Assembly (NCBI GenBank): GCA_027422505.1 | Contig: JAPQWV010000001.1 | Location: forward strand, 7,130,001 to 7,194,000 | Direction of reading: 5' to 3' | DNA: 64,000 bases | DNA from: Craterostigma plantagineum | Taxonomy: Eukaryota > Streptophyta > Magnoliopsida > Lamiales > Linderniaceae | Shown: positions 10,415 through 23,500 of the stretch, one piece after another | Layout of the letters: each line of letters starts with the position of its first letter | How positions within the stretch are numbered: position 1 is the stretch's first letter | The notes under the pieces: generated by a model | The model's database searches: none | What the model was told of the DNA's origin: nothing | The model's input: only the letters and a program-made list of their open reading frames with translations | Made by a program: the position numbers and the translations under genes

Positions 10415-10607
10415 GTTAACTAATGTTCATATGTCAACGGACATTTTAAGCGAATAGCTTTGACCAAAAATATTCATATCATACAAACTTTTAGTGACAA
10501 AAACAAGAAAAATGAAGGGGGGAAATAACTCGAATCATTCACAAATCATAATCAAACCAAACCACACCCAATATGAAATAATTTAATAATATCGAAATTA
10601 ATTAATA

Positions 10608-12718
10608 CTATTGACGGCGGCGCTGCGGTGGTGGGCGGGCTTTTGATTTCGGGCCGCCGACCGAACTCGGCTCTTGTGAATCACACACCTGAGTCTTAAA
10701 CTTGCACCCGAACTTGGCCCGCCAACCACCTCTGTCCACGTGTCCGTTTTTTTCCATCTTCTCAATCGTTTTCCTCATGGCGGAGCACTCACGCTCCAGC
10801 TCGTGCACGCGCGTCGTCATGTTCGCCATGTCCGCGCGTAGCACCTGATTCTCTGTCGCCGTCGTTCTCCAAGCGCCGGCGCCGTCCCTCGGAGGTGCCG
10901 TTACGGCAAGGTTGTTGTTCTCGCCCTCGCCGCGATCTCCTTCCCCTTCGTCGTCGCCACCTCGATGTGACGGTAGATCACCGCCTTCGGCCTCGGCGAG
11001 GGTTCCGGCTATGGCGTGGCGGAGCTGTAGCTGCTCGAAGAATAGGACCTGTACTACGGCTCTCAGGGGTAGTCGCTCGTTTTGAGCCGCGTGAGTGCAC
11101 GCTTCTAATGTCAGCTTCTGCCAATCTAAAACGCCGGTGATTCTCTCTCTCTCCGCCTCAGCGATCCACGAATGCGCCTGTCAAAAATCAATTGCAGATC
11201 TGAATCGATTAGCGAACACGCGGCAATCATGTATGTTCGATCGACTGATTTTCACCTTGAGATAAACATCAACGGCGCGGTAAAGTCCATCGTGGAAAAG
11301 CCGAGCTCGATCTGGTAAAGCAGTGGCGAGATTGTTGAATTTATCAGGCTTCAGATTAGCATCGGAAGCGATCTCCGACAGGTAACCGTCGATTAATTTT
11401 CCGACGAGCGACAGAGCAGCATCCTCATTGGCATCGGCTTCAGTAATGGATCTGTCGTCTCCTTCAGCGAGTCCTTGTAGGAAAAACCCTAATATCCTCT
11501 CGACGCTGTCCACATCATACAGCGTTTCATTCAGGTAAGAATAGCTCGGAATCAACAGATCGTCTAAAGTCGCATGCTCTAATTGGGCTCCAATCTTCTT
11601 CTCCAGCGTCGATTTACAGAGCTCAGAAACATTCAGAATGTAAGCGTTCCTCAGCAGTCCGAACAAGTACCTCGTAGCCTTCGAGGTTGTTTTCTGGTCA
11701 GTAAGATTCGATACGATGGTTTCGAGCAACTCTCTCTGACTCCATTCGCTCGAACTCGAAGATGGAGATGAGGATGAAGACAACGAGTATCTTCTTGTAG
11801 AACGTGAAATCCCAGGTATATACTTTCTGGCATAGTGTATCAAACAGCTATCAACAATCTCTGCACTAAAATTCGAGTCTTTCATTGCAGATATCAACCT
11901 TTTCAAGAATGGCACATTGAGACTGCCCAGCTCATCAAGCCATGAACGGTCGGCCCCACCACCACCTCTTGGTAACTCTCTTCTATCATTATCATCAGTG
12001 TTAGTGTTGTTAACGGGCCAGCCGAATTGGGTCGGATTTGAATCGGGTGCTTTCGAAACAATGGCATCGATGCATCTACTCACAATGCCTGAGTCTTCGG
12101 CCATGGGCAGTAGCTTTTGGCAAGAAGATAGAGTCTTGATAGAGCTTCTAATGCTCTTGAACACGGATTGTGATAGATATCTTTCGGTTCTGGCGATGAG
12201 ATTGTCCTCTGAATGATCTTCAGTCATTTGCAGGAACTCTGCGGCACAGAGTAAAGGAGCAGCATTGACGGAAGAGATTGCGATTTTAACGGAGTAACAG
12301 AATTTAGCGGCGGTCTCGAAGGTTTCTGAGCCACCAGGGAAGTTTGTGAGGGTGATGTGGCAATCTTCATCATCAAGGTGCTCTTCTTCTCCTTCATCTT
12401 CATCTTCATCTCCATCCTCTTGTTCTTGGATTTCAGCTCTTGTTTGATTCTTCTTATTCTTCTCTTGTTTGGATATGAGCTCCAAGAGCTTTCTACTTCT
12501 TGACATGAGAGGATATTTGTGCAGATGAAAAGTCATGCCATCAACTTCGATTGTAACATCGCTAGCAGACAAACCCGTACTGCAAAACCTGAAGAAACAA
12601 GGAGACAAACAATCAAAGGAGATGAACATAAAAGTATTGGTCATACTCATAACACAAATATCTGCATAATAGATTCTTACCAAGCTTGCCCTTTGGAACT
12701 GGAGTTTTCTGGAACCAT
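10608..12718 (-). CDS. NPH3/BTB-POZ domain protein (3 exons)
   Basis: Exons read by eye: 12681-12718, 11256-12588, 10608-11177; all junctions are GT-AG and in phase, giving about 646 residues. The start MVPENSSSKGQAW is followed by the BTB domain (WFCSTGLSASD, then FHLHKYPLMSRS), the usual plant N-terminus of this family. An acidic run of Glu/Asp interrupts the BTB domain at about residues 68-88. The NPH3 domain spans about 225-510 and ends in the signature HAAQNERLPLR and VQVLFFEQLQLR. A coiled coil (about 560-600) and a basic Pro/Arg tail finish the protein. Family members act with CUL3 as substrate adaptors or as plasma-membrane scaffolds in phototropin and auxin signalling. It most resembles Arabidopsis At5g66560-type members from memory; the substrate is unknown. 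No lesion is visible. Confidence 0.93.
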
Positions 12719-12933
12719 CTTTCGCTTCCCCAAAACAAGGGACTTGAAGAGGAGGAGAACGATAAAGCAAAGGTATGCCTAAGGTAGTAGCTTCATGTGT
12801 AGTTAGCTGTAAAAAAGGGTTCTTGGATTTTGACTGCTAGGTGGGTTCGAAGAATTAAGACTTCAAAAAATGAACTAACTTTTAGGTTTCTCTTATAATG
12901 ATTGTGTTTGTGGAAAATCAAGCACAGCTCAGG

Positions 12934-12941
12934 TTTATAAA
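12934..12941 (-). promoter_or_regulatory. Candidate TATA box of the NPH3-domain gene
   Basis: TTTATAAA lies about 215 bp upstream of the start codon, which would allow a transcription start near 12905 and a 5' UTR of about 190 bp. The motif is palindromic and the region AT-rich, so this is tentative. Confidence 0.4.
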
Positions 12942-12949
12942 GGTGGGTT

Positions 12950-13993
12950 TTCTTTTTTATGATGTGAAATTTGGAAACTGATAAAAAGGACAAATGGGAC
13001 TTCGGGCATCAATCGATAAAGAAAGAGGATGGTGATTATGATTTTTGGATCTCATTTCTTTTCTTTTTTTTCTTCCTCGGAACCTTGTCACTTTTCTCGG
13101 TGGTTGAGTGGGGGTCTTTTTGAAGGAAACGGTTGTGCTATGTCCTGGCTTTGAATTTTTGCAATAGTCAAAGTTTGTAACTTTTTTAGGGTAATATAAT
13201 TATGATTGCTATCATTGATGATTTTGTTTCTGTAAAGGTAGTCTGTATGTTCTTTTGCCCAACTGTGTATGTTCTTTATGACATTTGCCAATAAATCAAT
13301 CATACACGGAATGTAATCGACGGTTCACAGTTAGTGTTAAAGTTCGAACAGGCGATTCACTAATCTAACTATTTATTTATGCAAATATATTTTATATTTT
13401 ACTTTAGAAAGATAAAAGAAAAATAAAATGGCAGATACAAAATCTCAGGTTTTCTAACCAAGCAGTGAAGACTAAGGTCAAATTTGCGATTTGATTGTAA
13501 TGGTTAGGTTAACCCGATTTTTTTAACTGGTTGCCCAGGTCTAGGTGCGTGGACTTAATTGTCATGAACATTTGACTTTAATTTGAAAGTTAGTGAATAT
13601 ACTTCATTTTTATTTAGTTATTCGACAGCAAAGGAGCTCAAGTTTTATTGTAAGAAGGCACACCTATATATATATATAAATATATACACACACTTGACAA
13701 ATATAATAATGGACCAATTTAGGATTACTGCATGTTAACATCGTCATAAATTGCTTGACTGCTTTATTTATTCATTACATATCAATCAGAGATCTTTTCA
13801 CGAAATCATGATAGATTATAATGGGCCACAGTGATTGTAAAATTTTAAGTTTTCAGCTTACGACAGACAAATCGCATAAACTTCTAGCTGTGCAACAGTT
13901 GTATTATTAATAGTACTCTGTATTTAATGGATTTGGTAGTCAGTTTTTTCAATTATTTTAATTACGAACCAATTCTTGATCAATTTTCGTGGG
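12950..13993. other. AT-rich intergenic DNA, no gene seen
   Basis: This is upstream sequence of the NPH3-domain gene. I see a short TA/CA microsatellite at about 13660-13692 and no supported coding region. Confidence 0.6.
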
Positions 13994-14803
13994 CTTTTGT
14001 GGCTTGCGATTCACATGAAATGTCATTTTTAGTTCTCTCAAATATCGTCCCATTGTGGTGTTATCCCATGACTATCACGTTCGGTAAATTTGGAATGTGT
14101 TTACTTAGCCCCTGAAAATCTAGTTCCATCTCCAGAATGTGCAGTATATAAGCTCATGGCTGATTGAGAGGGGATACTCCAAGGTTGAAAAAAAAACTAC
14201 CAGATTATCCCTACTATTGTAAGCGACAGTGTCCAATGGCCACAATGTGTTTAATGTTTTATGCTTTTGTGGCTTGCGATTCACATGAAATGTCATTTTT
14301 AGTTCTCTCAAATATCGTCCCATTGTGGTGTTATCCCATGACTATCACGTTCGGTAAATTTGGAATGTGTTTACTTAGCCCCTGAAAATCTAGTTCCATC
14401 TCCAGAATGTGCAGTATATAAGCTCATGGCTGATTGAGAGGGGATACTCCAAGGTTGAAAAAAAAACTACCAAATTATCCCTACTATTGTAAGCGACCGT
14501 GTCCAATGGCCACAATGTGTTTAATGTTTTATGCTTTTGTGGCTTGCGATTCACATGAAATGTCATTTTTAGTTCTCTCAAATATCGTCCCATTGTGGTG
14601 TTATCCCATGACTATCACGTTCGGTAAATTTGGAATGTGTTTACTTAGCCCCTGAAAATCTAGTTCCATCTCCAGAATGTGTAGTATATAAGCTCATGGC
14701 TGATTGAGAGGGGATACTCCAAGGTTGAAAAAAAAACTACCAAATTATCCCTACTATTGTAAGCGACAGTGTCCAATGGCCACAATGTGTTTAATGTTTT
14801 ATG
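13994..14803. repeat. Three tandem copies of a 270-bp unit
   Basis: The units start at 13994, 14264 and 14534 with the same CTTTTGTGGCTTGCGATTC, so the period is exactly 270 bp, with only a few substitutions between copies. Each unit contains AGTATATAAGCTCATGG and an A9 run. The repeated small ORFs on both strands simply reflect the period. Near-identity indicates a recent local amplification. Confidence 0.95.
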
Positions 14804-15388
14804 CGTTTCTTTCATTTCTATTTATTAATTTATTATAGTAAAACATTTTTTTATTAATTAAAATGTTAAAAATGCTTAAACAATTTTAAAAAAAATGCAC
14901 AGCCTTTATATTTTCTCATGAGAATCAGCATGAGAAATCTCAATTTGAATCTAGAAACGACATGCCGTAATAACTATGCAGCTACCTACCATTTCGCATT
15001 TATATTAACTGGCACATTAATAACATACGGTACTAGCAGGACGATATTTATTTAATGCATAAGATGCTTTCAAAATTCGAAAATGAAGCCACGTTAAATA
15101 TTTGAAAGACAGATAAAGTAAAGCTAACCATGATTGGAGAATGAAAATGTGACTTTGATGGATATCTTCTGGTGTCATTATTTAATGTGGATGAGCAAAT
15201 ATGAAAGAAAAGATCCTACGCACATAATGATTTCAATACAAATTATCAGTTAGGACAATCGATCTAAATATTAACTCAAGTAACTCTTCACACCGTCTTC
15301 TAGTTTAGATTGTTACGAGCCGATCATGCTTACACCGTTAACCATTTAATATGTAAAATCTCGTTTTTGTCGTATTTTTTAAATTGAT
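14804..15388. other. AT-rich intergenic DNA, no gene seen
   Basis: No coding region, RNA gene or recognisable repeat could be supported here. Confidence 0.5.
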
Positions 15389-16449
15389 TGTTAGGATTTG
15401 CTATTTTCGAGAATCCGGACTTAGATAATTTTTTTCGAATTAGCAATCCATGTCCTTCACGACCAGCTCGCGTCTAATCAATCCCTGTCGCACGGTTCTT
15501 TGCCTTAGTCGCGATAAGCCTCCGAAAAACGTTGTCTTGCTTTGCAAAGCGGAAACGTAAAACAAGACAACGTTCAAATGAAGGGGACTCGCCGGAGTTC
15601 ACCTCCGACTTAGCCCTACTTTATTCCCAACGAACAAAGTAACAAAAGGGAAACTCAAACCCGTGTGATGCCGAACAACCCTTGGCCTCACTTCGCAAAC
15701 TCGAAGCTACATAGCCTAAAACCTAAACACGGTTATCCCTAGTGTCCCTTCTGGGATCTTAATCACTCACCTAACTCGCTCGTGAAAACCTCAGCGCGAT
15801 CCCTCGAATTCTCACCCCTAATTCGATGTGTTTGTGTGGCTTGTGTGCTCTCGAAAGTCGCTCGAATGTGGCTCTCTAAGGCAGCTCGAAAATGGCCCTA
15901 TTGGCTCCCATTTGAATTGGTAAAAGATTCCTTGAAAATATCCTAAAATCTCTCCTTGAAGATCTCCCCAACTATAGTAAATATTTGAGTTCGAATCTCC
16001 CCAAAAGATCTCAACCACCTTGATCAATTCAAACCTTCCTTGGAACCTTCTTTCACAGCCCACGGGCCTAGATGTGCCGCAGCCCATCTCGCTCCCGGCC
16101 CTAGCTCGCAGCCGCAGCCGCCCGTGCGGGCCTTCCGCACGCACGCATTTCTCGGCCGCGCGCACTGTCCCGCGTGCCGTCGTCTACCGCTGCCGTCTGC
16201 CACCTCACTTGTGTCGGACTGCTGCCATGCGCTACCTCGTGCCGCCGTGCACCGCGTGCTCGACCTGACCCTCGTCAGACCACCGCCCGTCGTCGACCCG
16301 AATCTTAGCGCTCGGATCGCCCCCAAGCGTTTCGTGTCAGATCGCTCTAAGTATTGAACTCTTCAACCTGTGCACCTTGTATCGCACATCATTGCGTCCT
16401 GCTTGGCAATGATCAAATTTGGCTTACGTGGCACCTCAAAGGTGTGACA
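15389..16449 (-). repeat. Probable solo LTR (about 1.06 kb)
   Basis: On the minus strand the block starts TGTCACACC, a common plant Ty3/gypsy LTR start, and ends CCTAACA, giving canonical TG...CA ends. Base composition is more GC-rich (16050-16330) than the surroundings, and there is no internal retroelement region beside it. The flanking pentamers (TTGAT left, GCTAT right) do not form a target-site duplication, so the borders or the solo-LTR reading may be wrong. The small GC-rich ORFs inside are not credible genes. Confidence 0.5.
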
Positions 16450-16599
16450 GCTATGTAGAAACATGCGATTTAGTTTAATTTATGAGAAAGAAATGTATCT
16501 ATGTTCGTGCGCTTAGCTACAAAATTATATCACAGGCCAAAAACCAACGTCGAAGGAACAATGAAAAGTATCGTACCCACAAAAACAAATTAAAATTGG

Positions 16600-19500
16600 T
16601 CACGTTTTGGTTTCATCATCTTCGCTTTGGTCTAAAAAGCTCAATAAGAAGCCACTAACAATCCTTCTAGCCAAAGGATGAGGAATATTGCGACACAGTC
16701 GACCGTCTACATAAGCAACTATACCCGAAATTACGAACTTCCCAATCCCCCATTTCCATTGAAGCTTCACCTTATTATTGCGTTCCTCGCTCGATGGAAC
16801 TATGGCTCTTTCTTCGTCTGATGTCGCCTTAGATTTGCTGTTACTCTTCCAATTAATTCCGTTCAAAGCCTTCTTCGACTGCTTGCGAAGCATTCGAATG
16901 ACAAAACTCACAAACAAGTGCTCGCAGAGAGTTAGTATAGTTGGCCCAATTCTCCATTCCTGTCATAGCATGCAAGTACTTTGTAAGTGCTGATAATGGA
17001 AAATAAAATTGAAAACTAAATTAGTTAATCTTGGTTTAGTTAAAGAACAGAATTATTACCCGCTCGCCTCGCATGTATCGAAGGGCGTTGGAAGATTCTC
17101 CCTTCAGCAACGACTTGCTGGCGAGAAAGCCCTTAACACGATCCATAATCTCCTCGATAAGGGAACTACTGGGCGGAAGGTTTTTAAGAATAACCTGTAG
17201 CAGGAGAATTTTGACAAGATTTTTGCAAGTTCTTTCTTTGATCACAACAACCCAACTAAGGAAATGACGGTCGAAGTGATTGCGATTACGAAAAAAGCCC
17301 GAAGACTGAGTAGGGAAGTTTGGGACGAGGAACAATAACAAAAAAATTACCTGGTTTTCAACGACTCTAACTCTTAGATATTCTTGCTTGTAGATTGTGT
17401 CCAACATTGCTTGCAAATAACCCTCAATATACAACTGCAACGTACAATAGGAAGTTGTTTGAGACACAAACCAGAGCTATAATCTTCTTGGAGAGATATG
17501 ATATGAGAGAATTTTAAAAATTTTATGACCATCCTTTAAACTAGTAAAAACTAGCTTCTAAATTTTGCATCATTTCGAGGGAAAAATATGTCTAATTTAA
17601 CAAGGAGATACCAACACGGCTAAAAAATCGATCTTGGGGTTGTAATAGAATTACCTCATCAACCCCAGGGCTCCTATCGAGCTTGATTTTACGATCTGCA
17701 CCGCCTTCCAAGAAAGCACTGCTGAGGACTGATGGTTCCATGGCTAGTTTAAGGATCCCTTGGTGAAAACCATTCACCTATTTATAAATTAGATTTCCAA
17801 TTAGTAAATGACCAATATCCATCCTCAATTGAAGATTTTTACAAGTTAATATGGTCTCACCATTCCATTAAAACCACTTGTTTCAGCTCCTTTAAGAACA
17901 GAATCTGATACTTCTGTGACAGCAGCGAAAAGCACATTGGACCCGGCAGTTTTTATCTGCAAAAGAGACAACTCGGAGCATTATTCCAACGGTAGAGCAG
18001 TACGACTGTATGTGAGATAAGAACATTGACTAACAGTTTTTCCGAGATCACCAAAGTACCGCTTTGTTCCAGAAAAACCTTTGTCATCAATGACTTTACT
18101 GATAAGCTTCAGCGTCCCTAATTCACAAGCATCAAAAGATAGATAAGAGGCAGGTGCTATGAAAGGAACATGTCAACAAGTTACAAACTACCATCAAGCA
18201 AGTGCCAAATAATAATCTTTTAGTTAGTTGCATGGACATAGCGAATTGCTATTAAACATTTATTTTCGAAGAAATAACAGTAACAAAATGCAGAATCCTA
18301 ATCGACAAGCTGGTGCACCATACGAACTCTACTTGTAAATATATGCCATAATAAAAATGGTTGAAACAAAAAACCCGTACACCGCTTAATGTGTTAAACA
18401 ATTACATTTTGAAACAAACATATGATCGAAAAACAATTGACAACTTGCATTCTAAATTGTGGGTCAGAAATTTCAGGATGCTCGTATTCAAATAAAAGAA
18501 ACGAAACGAAAAGTACCAGACAAAAAGCATAAAGGACCAAGGCAGTTATTAATCAACTAAAAACATAACTTCAACAATCAAGACATGAAGAGCTATAAAT
18601 ATCAGATAACAAGTTTGGATTCGAAACGATCAGCAACTTGTCTTTAGGGTCTTATTAAGAGAAAAAAGAGATACCTAATGTCACACCAGGGAGATTGAAC
18701 AACCCACTTGATGGATCAAAAAAGACATCAAGTGATGATGAAGCTAAATCGTCAAAAAGAGAAGCAAAAGCTGGAGGAAGTAAAGGACTTCCCTTTGCAA
18801 TATAGATTGCTCTCATGGCATACCTGTAATAAAAGTTATACTACATTGGCACCGATAAAAATAAGTATGAAAATGAAAAGAAACTTAATACTGAGAGACC
18901 ACATACCACGAATAATGTTGGGCACATTTTATACTTAAGTCTCGTAAGGTTGTTAGTGCATGTGTAATAAGCACTCCATTGAGTTCAACAGTCTTACCCT
19001 TGATGACAGGTATCTATAAGGGGATATAGGAAAGTCAGATGAAGGTTACAGAAAAACTAGAACGTCAAACCAAGCCTCACGCTTGGGAAAATAAACAGAC
19101 AATTCTGATAACTCTGACCTTAATTACACTATGGAGCAAAGATCGGAGAGTCTCTTGGGTCGAACTGTAATTATACAAGGAATCTCCTGGAAGGAAGCTG
19201 CCAACAATCTTTAACATTATAAAACAAAATAGATCAGTCTCAAAAGAACTTATTCAAAGAGGCGGAAATAGTTGGAAGCTAAGAAAAGTTTCTAGGAAAA
19301 TATGGTAAACAATTAGGTCTACCAACCATAATAGGGTGGATTTCAAAATGATCAAAATAATAATGCTGACGAGGTGCGTTGGGATCACTGAGAGATCTTC
19401 TCCAAAATGGAACAATTTTCATAAGTGTCTCCTCATCAACGTTCAAGTCAAGAGGCTGCAATAATGACAGAGTTCAGAAAATAGCTTCAGACAAGGCACG

Positions 19501-20554
19501 ATAAGAAGTGGAACATCATTGAACTCTAGCAGGGTTCTCCATGGTGTTTAATATCACCGTATATATAAGGCTACAAGGTATGGGCATTTACAGTGTACAA
19601 TGCATACCTGAAGAACAATTGAGACATATTTTACTTGCTTAACAAGGGAACTTGGTGGAAGTAAAACTACTATGATCTGAAGAATGTTGTCATTTTCAGA
19701 CTTCTCTAGCTGGTGCCTACGGAGCATAGCTGCGAACGGAGCTCCAATCCACTTCTCTTCTACGCTTAATGACTGCAAGTTTTAGTTATGATACACAAAT
19801 CATGTCGAAAAAAGAAAAACATGTACTTCGTGATCTTGCTCTCTCGATAAGAAACAGACAAAAGATAAAACAAAGGAATATACGAAACCTGCACTTTGAT
19901 TTGGTGATAATTATGCTCATTGGTCAGCATAGAATCCAATGCAATTCTTTCGAACCTCGCAACAATTATTGGGGCAATGCTGGTGGTCTGGGCCAGATCT
20001 GAATCCTGCAATAGAGACATGTAGTTGGCCGTGTGACCGAGTTGAAATTAGGAAAAAAATCTCTCAACCCATCTGACGGGACGATAAGGTTACAAAACAG
20101 TCTTTTAATATTTTTAATCCCCAAATCACCACCCATAAGCTCCAAAAGGCAAATCCAGATTCATTATAATGAAGACTAGCAAACTGTCCCATAATATTGC
20201 TATTTCCCTTAGTGCTCGTTTGGTTGACTGGTTTATATTTAGGAGGGTTTAAATAAGTAAGGGTTTATATAAAACAAATTAATGGGTATAAATAAAATGT
20301 GTGCTTGGTTAGTGGGTTTAAATAAACACATGTGAAGGGGTGTGTTTATTTAAACCCGTCTGCATGGGTTTAGAGTGGTTTTATATAAACACATGTGAAG
20401 GTAGGCCTAGTTTATCATATAGAGGATATATCCTACAAATATCAGCACGACTTGGAAGAATCGTGACATACTAATTTATGATCAAATTCTTTTTATTATC
20501 TGAGTCCAAATTGAGCAGCAGTGTTAGATATTACAATTTAACAATTACATTAGG

Positions 20555-20585
<31 letters not shown>

Positions 20586-23500
20586 TATATCTTACACTTA
20601 GGTATATATATATATATATATATATATATCTTACACTTAGGTATATATATATCTTACACTTAGGTAGTTTATCTGTCCAGGCGATCTTTCCTATCACTGA
20701 TACTATTTCTTTTGTATTTCTTGACCCGACACATCTATATAGTGTATGAGGCTGCAATATTTTTAATAATGCACACATGTTTTCCTATTCATTCTATTTC
20801 TACACAACCCATAAGGGCTTTAACTCTCAATCATCACCGTCATGATGCCACTCTTTGGGGGGTTATCAAACCTATATAACTTACGCTAAAACAATCCCAC
20901 TCAAGCAAACACATTTCCCATGTTTTCTGCGTAACTAACTAAGATTTATTACCTTGTTCATAGCCAACTCCATGGACATGAAAAAAAAAAAGGCAGAAGC
21001 GGACCCACAAAATTTATATCTTCAACCGAAAATGAAAAAGAAACAAAAAATTTATACTGACCTGCAAAACATGCTCTTGCAAGTGGCCAGCAACATAGGA
21101 GATTCTTAATCGCATCTTTGTGAAAGAGTTGGAAGAAACCACCACATTCTTCTTACGACTGTCAGCAAACTCACATATCCTTAAAACTCTTGCAACACCT
21201 TCTGCATACACTTCATAACCCACTCTTACAGCCTCATTGCCACTTGAGCGACTGTAAGCAGTCCGTTTCTGATCTTCTTGTTTCTTATCAGTGGGCAAGT
21301 GAAATCCAAGGCCTCGGGTTTGATTGGTTCGATAGAATGCCTTCCATGACCGCACCTTATCTATGTTGATTTCACGCAGCAAGTGCACATCTGAGGAGAG
21401 AACCAAAAGCACGCACAATCTCAGATAGCATCAACCAACGATATTACGGCTTCAAAAAGTTCTTACAATTCAATGATGCAATGAGACTGAAACATAACGA
21501 AGTAGGTCACAATTACCATCAAGTTGGACAACAAGTTTACGAGGAAGAGTCAGGTTGTCCCAAACATACTGAACAGTAGCCCCAGCTCCCAATGTCTGTG
21601 GCTCAGAAGTACCCTGAAAGTGAACAACATTCAAGCAACAAAAACGGATAAGACTATATACACTCATTATCAGTGACAGCCTTGGATATGACATCAACCT
21701 TTTGATAATAAGTGATTGGAGCATCACGTAAGCAGTTCTCTATCCTATAGGGGATATCTGTAACTGGAGGTCTGTGAAAGCGTAAGATGATGGTAGACAT
21801 CTCTTCAACCACATGAACGGCTGCAAATTCACTTAGATTTCTTGTGCGTGGGAAAGATTGACTTTCAGGACGTTTGAATTTCAGAAAAAAACGCCCCAGT
21901 GAAGCCACACACACTGGCCCTGACCATCCCATTCCAGTCTCACTGAGCTTGAATTGTATGAAAAGTGACAAATCATCTTGGCTTTTTGTATGCTTTCTCA
22001 GAAGATTCTCAACAACTGTTGTTTTCTTCTTACTTCCTGCTTCTTTCTTTAGTCTTAAAGCTTTCTTCTGTTTGCTGTTTAGAACAATTACGTCTTCCAT
22101 ATTCTACAAGACAAGGCCAAATAACATGAGAATAAAACATAGCATGTTTAAAAAGCAATTCAGGTGGAAACATCATTGAAAGCAAACCTCAACATAGCAT
22201 TGCCTAACGCTGATTACTTCTTCGGATCCATTGAATACGACATATCGTGAGTTCAGGGAAACTATCTGAGAGAAGACTGCTTTAGTAGGTGCTGGGCTTA
22301 AAGAGACCCCCAATCTCCATGTATTTTTCACTGCAAATTCTTCTTCTGATTCAAGGTCAATCTCTGCAAGGCCTGATAAAGCTTCCAAGTCCAAACGTGC
22401 CTCCATCACTTTATCCTCGAACAACTCGAAATGCAATTTGCGACATCTAACGTGAAAAGACCATTTTTTGGGTAAAAAAATGCAGTTGCAGCACTATATA
22501 AATAATATGTAATATTTTTCATCATCCTAACTCAGAAATTCATAAATCCTATAATCACATGAATGAACATGAGCTTCAAACTTTTCTATTTATGCATACA
22601 AGTTAATTTTAGACATTGAAAGTGGACTTAAATTGATCTTTTTAATTTGCTAAATCCTTATTTTTCAATATAGATAAGCATTATACATGCTACAAAGTAA
22701 AAAAGTGTAGCTTAGAGAAACATCTGCACACACATCGAACAAAATTCATTTAGAAATAAAATCACTAAATCGGAAAACCAAACTTCGGTAAAGGAGACGA
22801 ACACTTACTTCAATAGCCATGAGATCACAGAATAAGGAGGTAAATATGCACCTAACTCCAGAGGAACAACGGTAGCAAATTGTTCCACATCATTCCTGTC
22901 CAAAACACATTATATATATTTATATATAAGTAAATAAATATTGCAAATACAGACATTCCTTTTGCCATGAACAAATTTACAGAAAGAAAAGATTAAATAA
23001 CAAATGCAAACCACTGGTACCTAGATAAAGGTCTCTGATCAGCTGGAAAGCAAAACAATGGTGTGTCTGTATCGTTTCTTAATGTATATGGGGTAAAGAT
23101 AAAAACCTGAGCAAAAATACAATTTGAAATGCTTTTAAACTTGAAACCTTGCAGATAATCAACGAACGAGACACTTGGTACCTCTAGTGTATCCCTTTTT
23201 CCACGAGACAGTCTCAACGTAGTAAAGTACTTTCCACCACCAAAGTCCAACTCTATATCCAAATAAGCAATGTCACCTTTATGCTTTTGTAACTTTTTCA
23301 ACAAGTCGCTATTTTTAACAGGTCTGCAGCTCGATCCAAATGGATTCAATGTTATAAGAAAAAAAATAGCAGCAGGATCAACATAAAAATTGACAGATGA
23401 TCCACATGAAACAACTGCTTCACTCCATTTCTTGCCATGGTCCACGGCATTTGAATCTGCAACAAGGACATGCATACATGTTTGTGATGATAAAATATAA

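Noticed and set aside
13927..14655. Repeated ORFs of about 60-73 codons on both strands
   Set aside because: They recur every 270 bp because the DNA is a tandem repeat; composition and length are those of chance frames.
16020..16357. Overlapping GC-rich ORFs of about 100 codons on both strands
   Set aside because: They lie inside the putative solo LTR; the Arg/Ala/Pro-rich readings on both strands reflect GC content.
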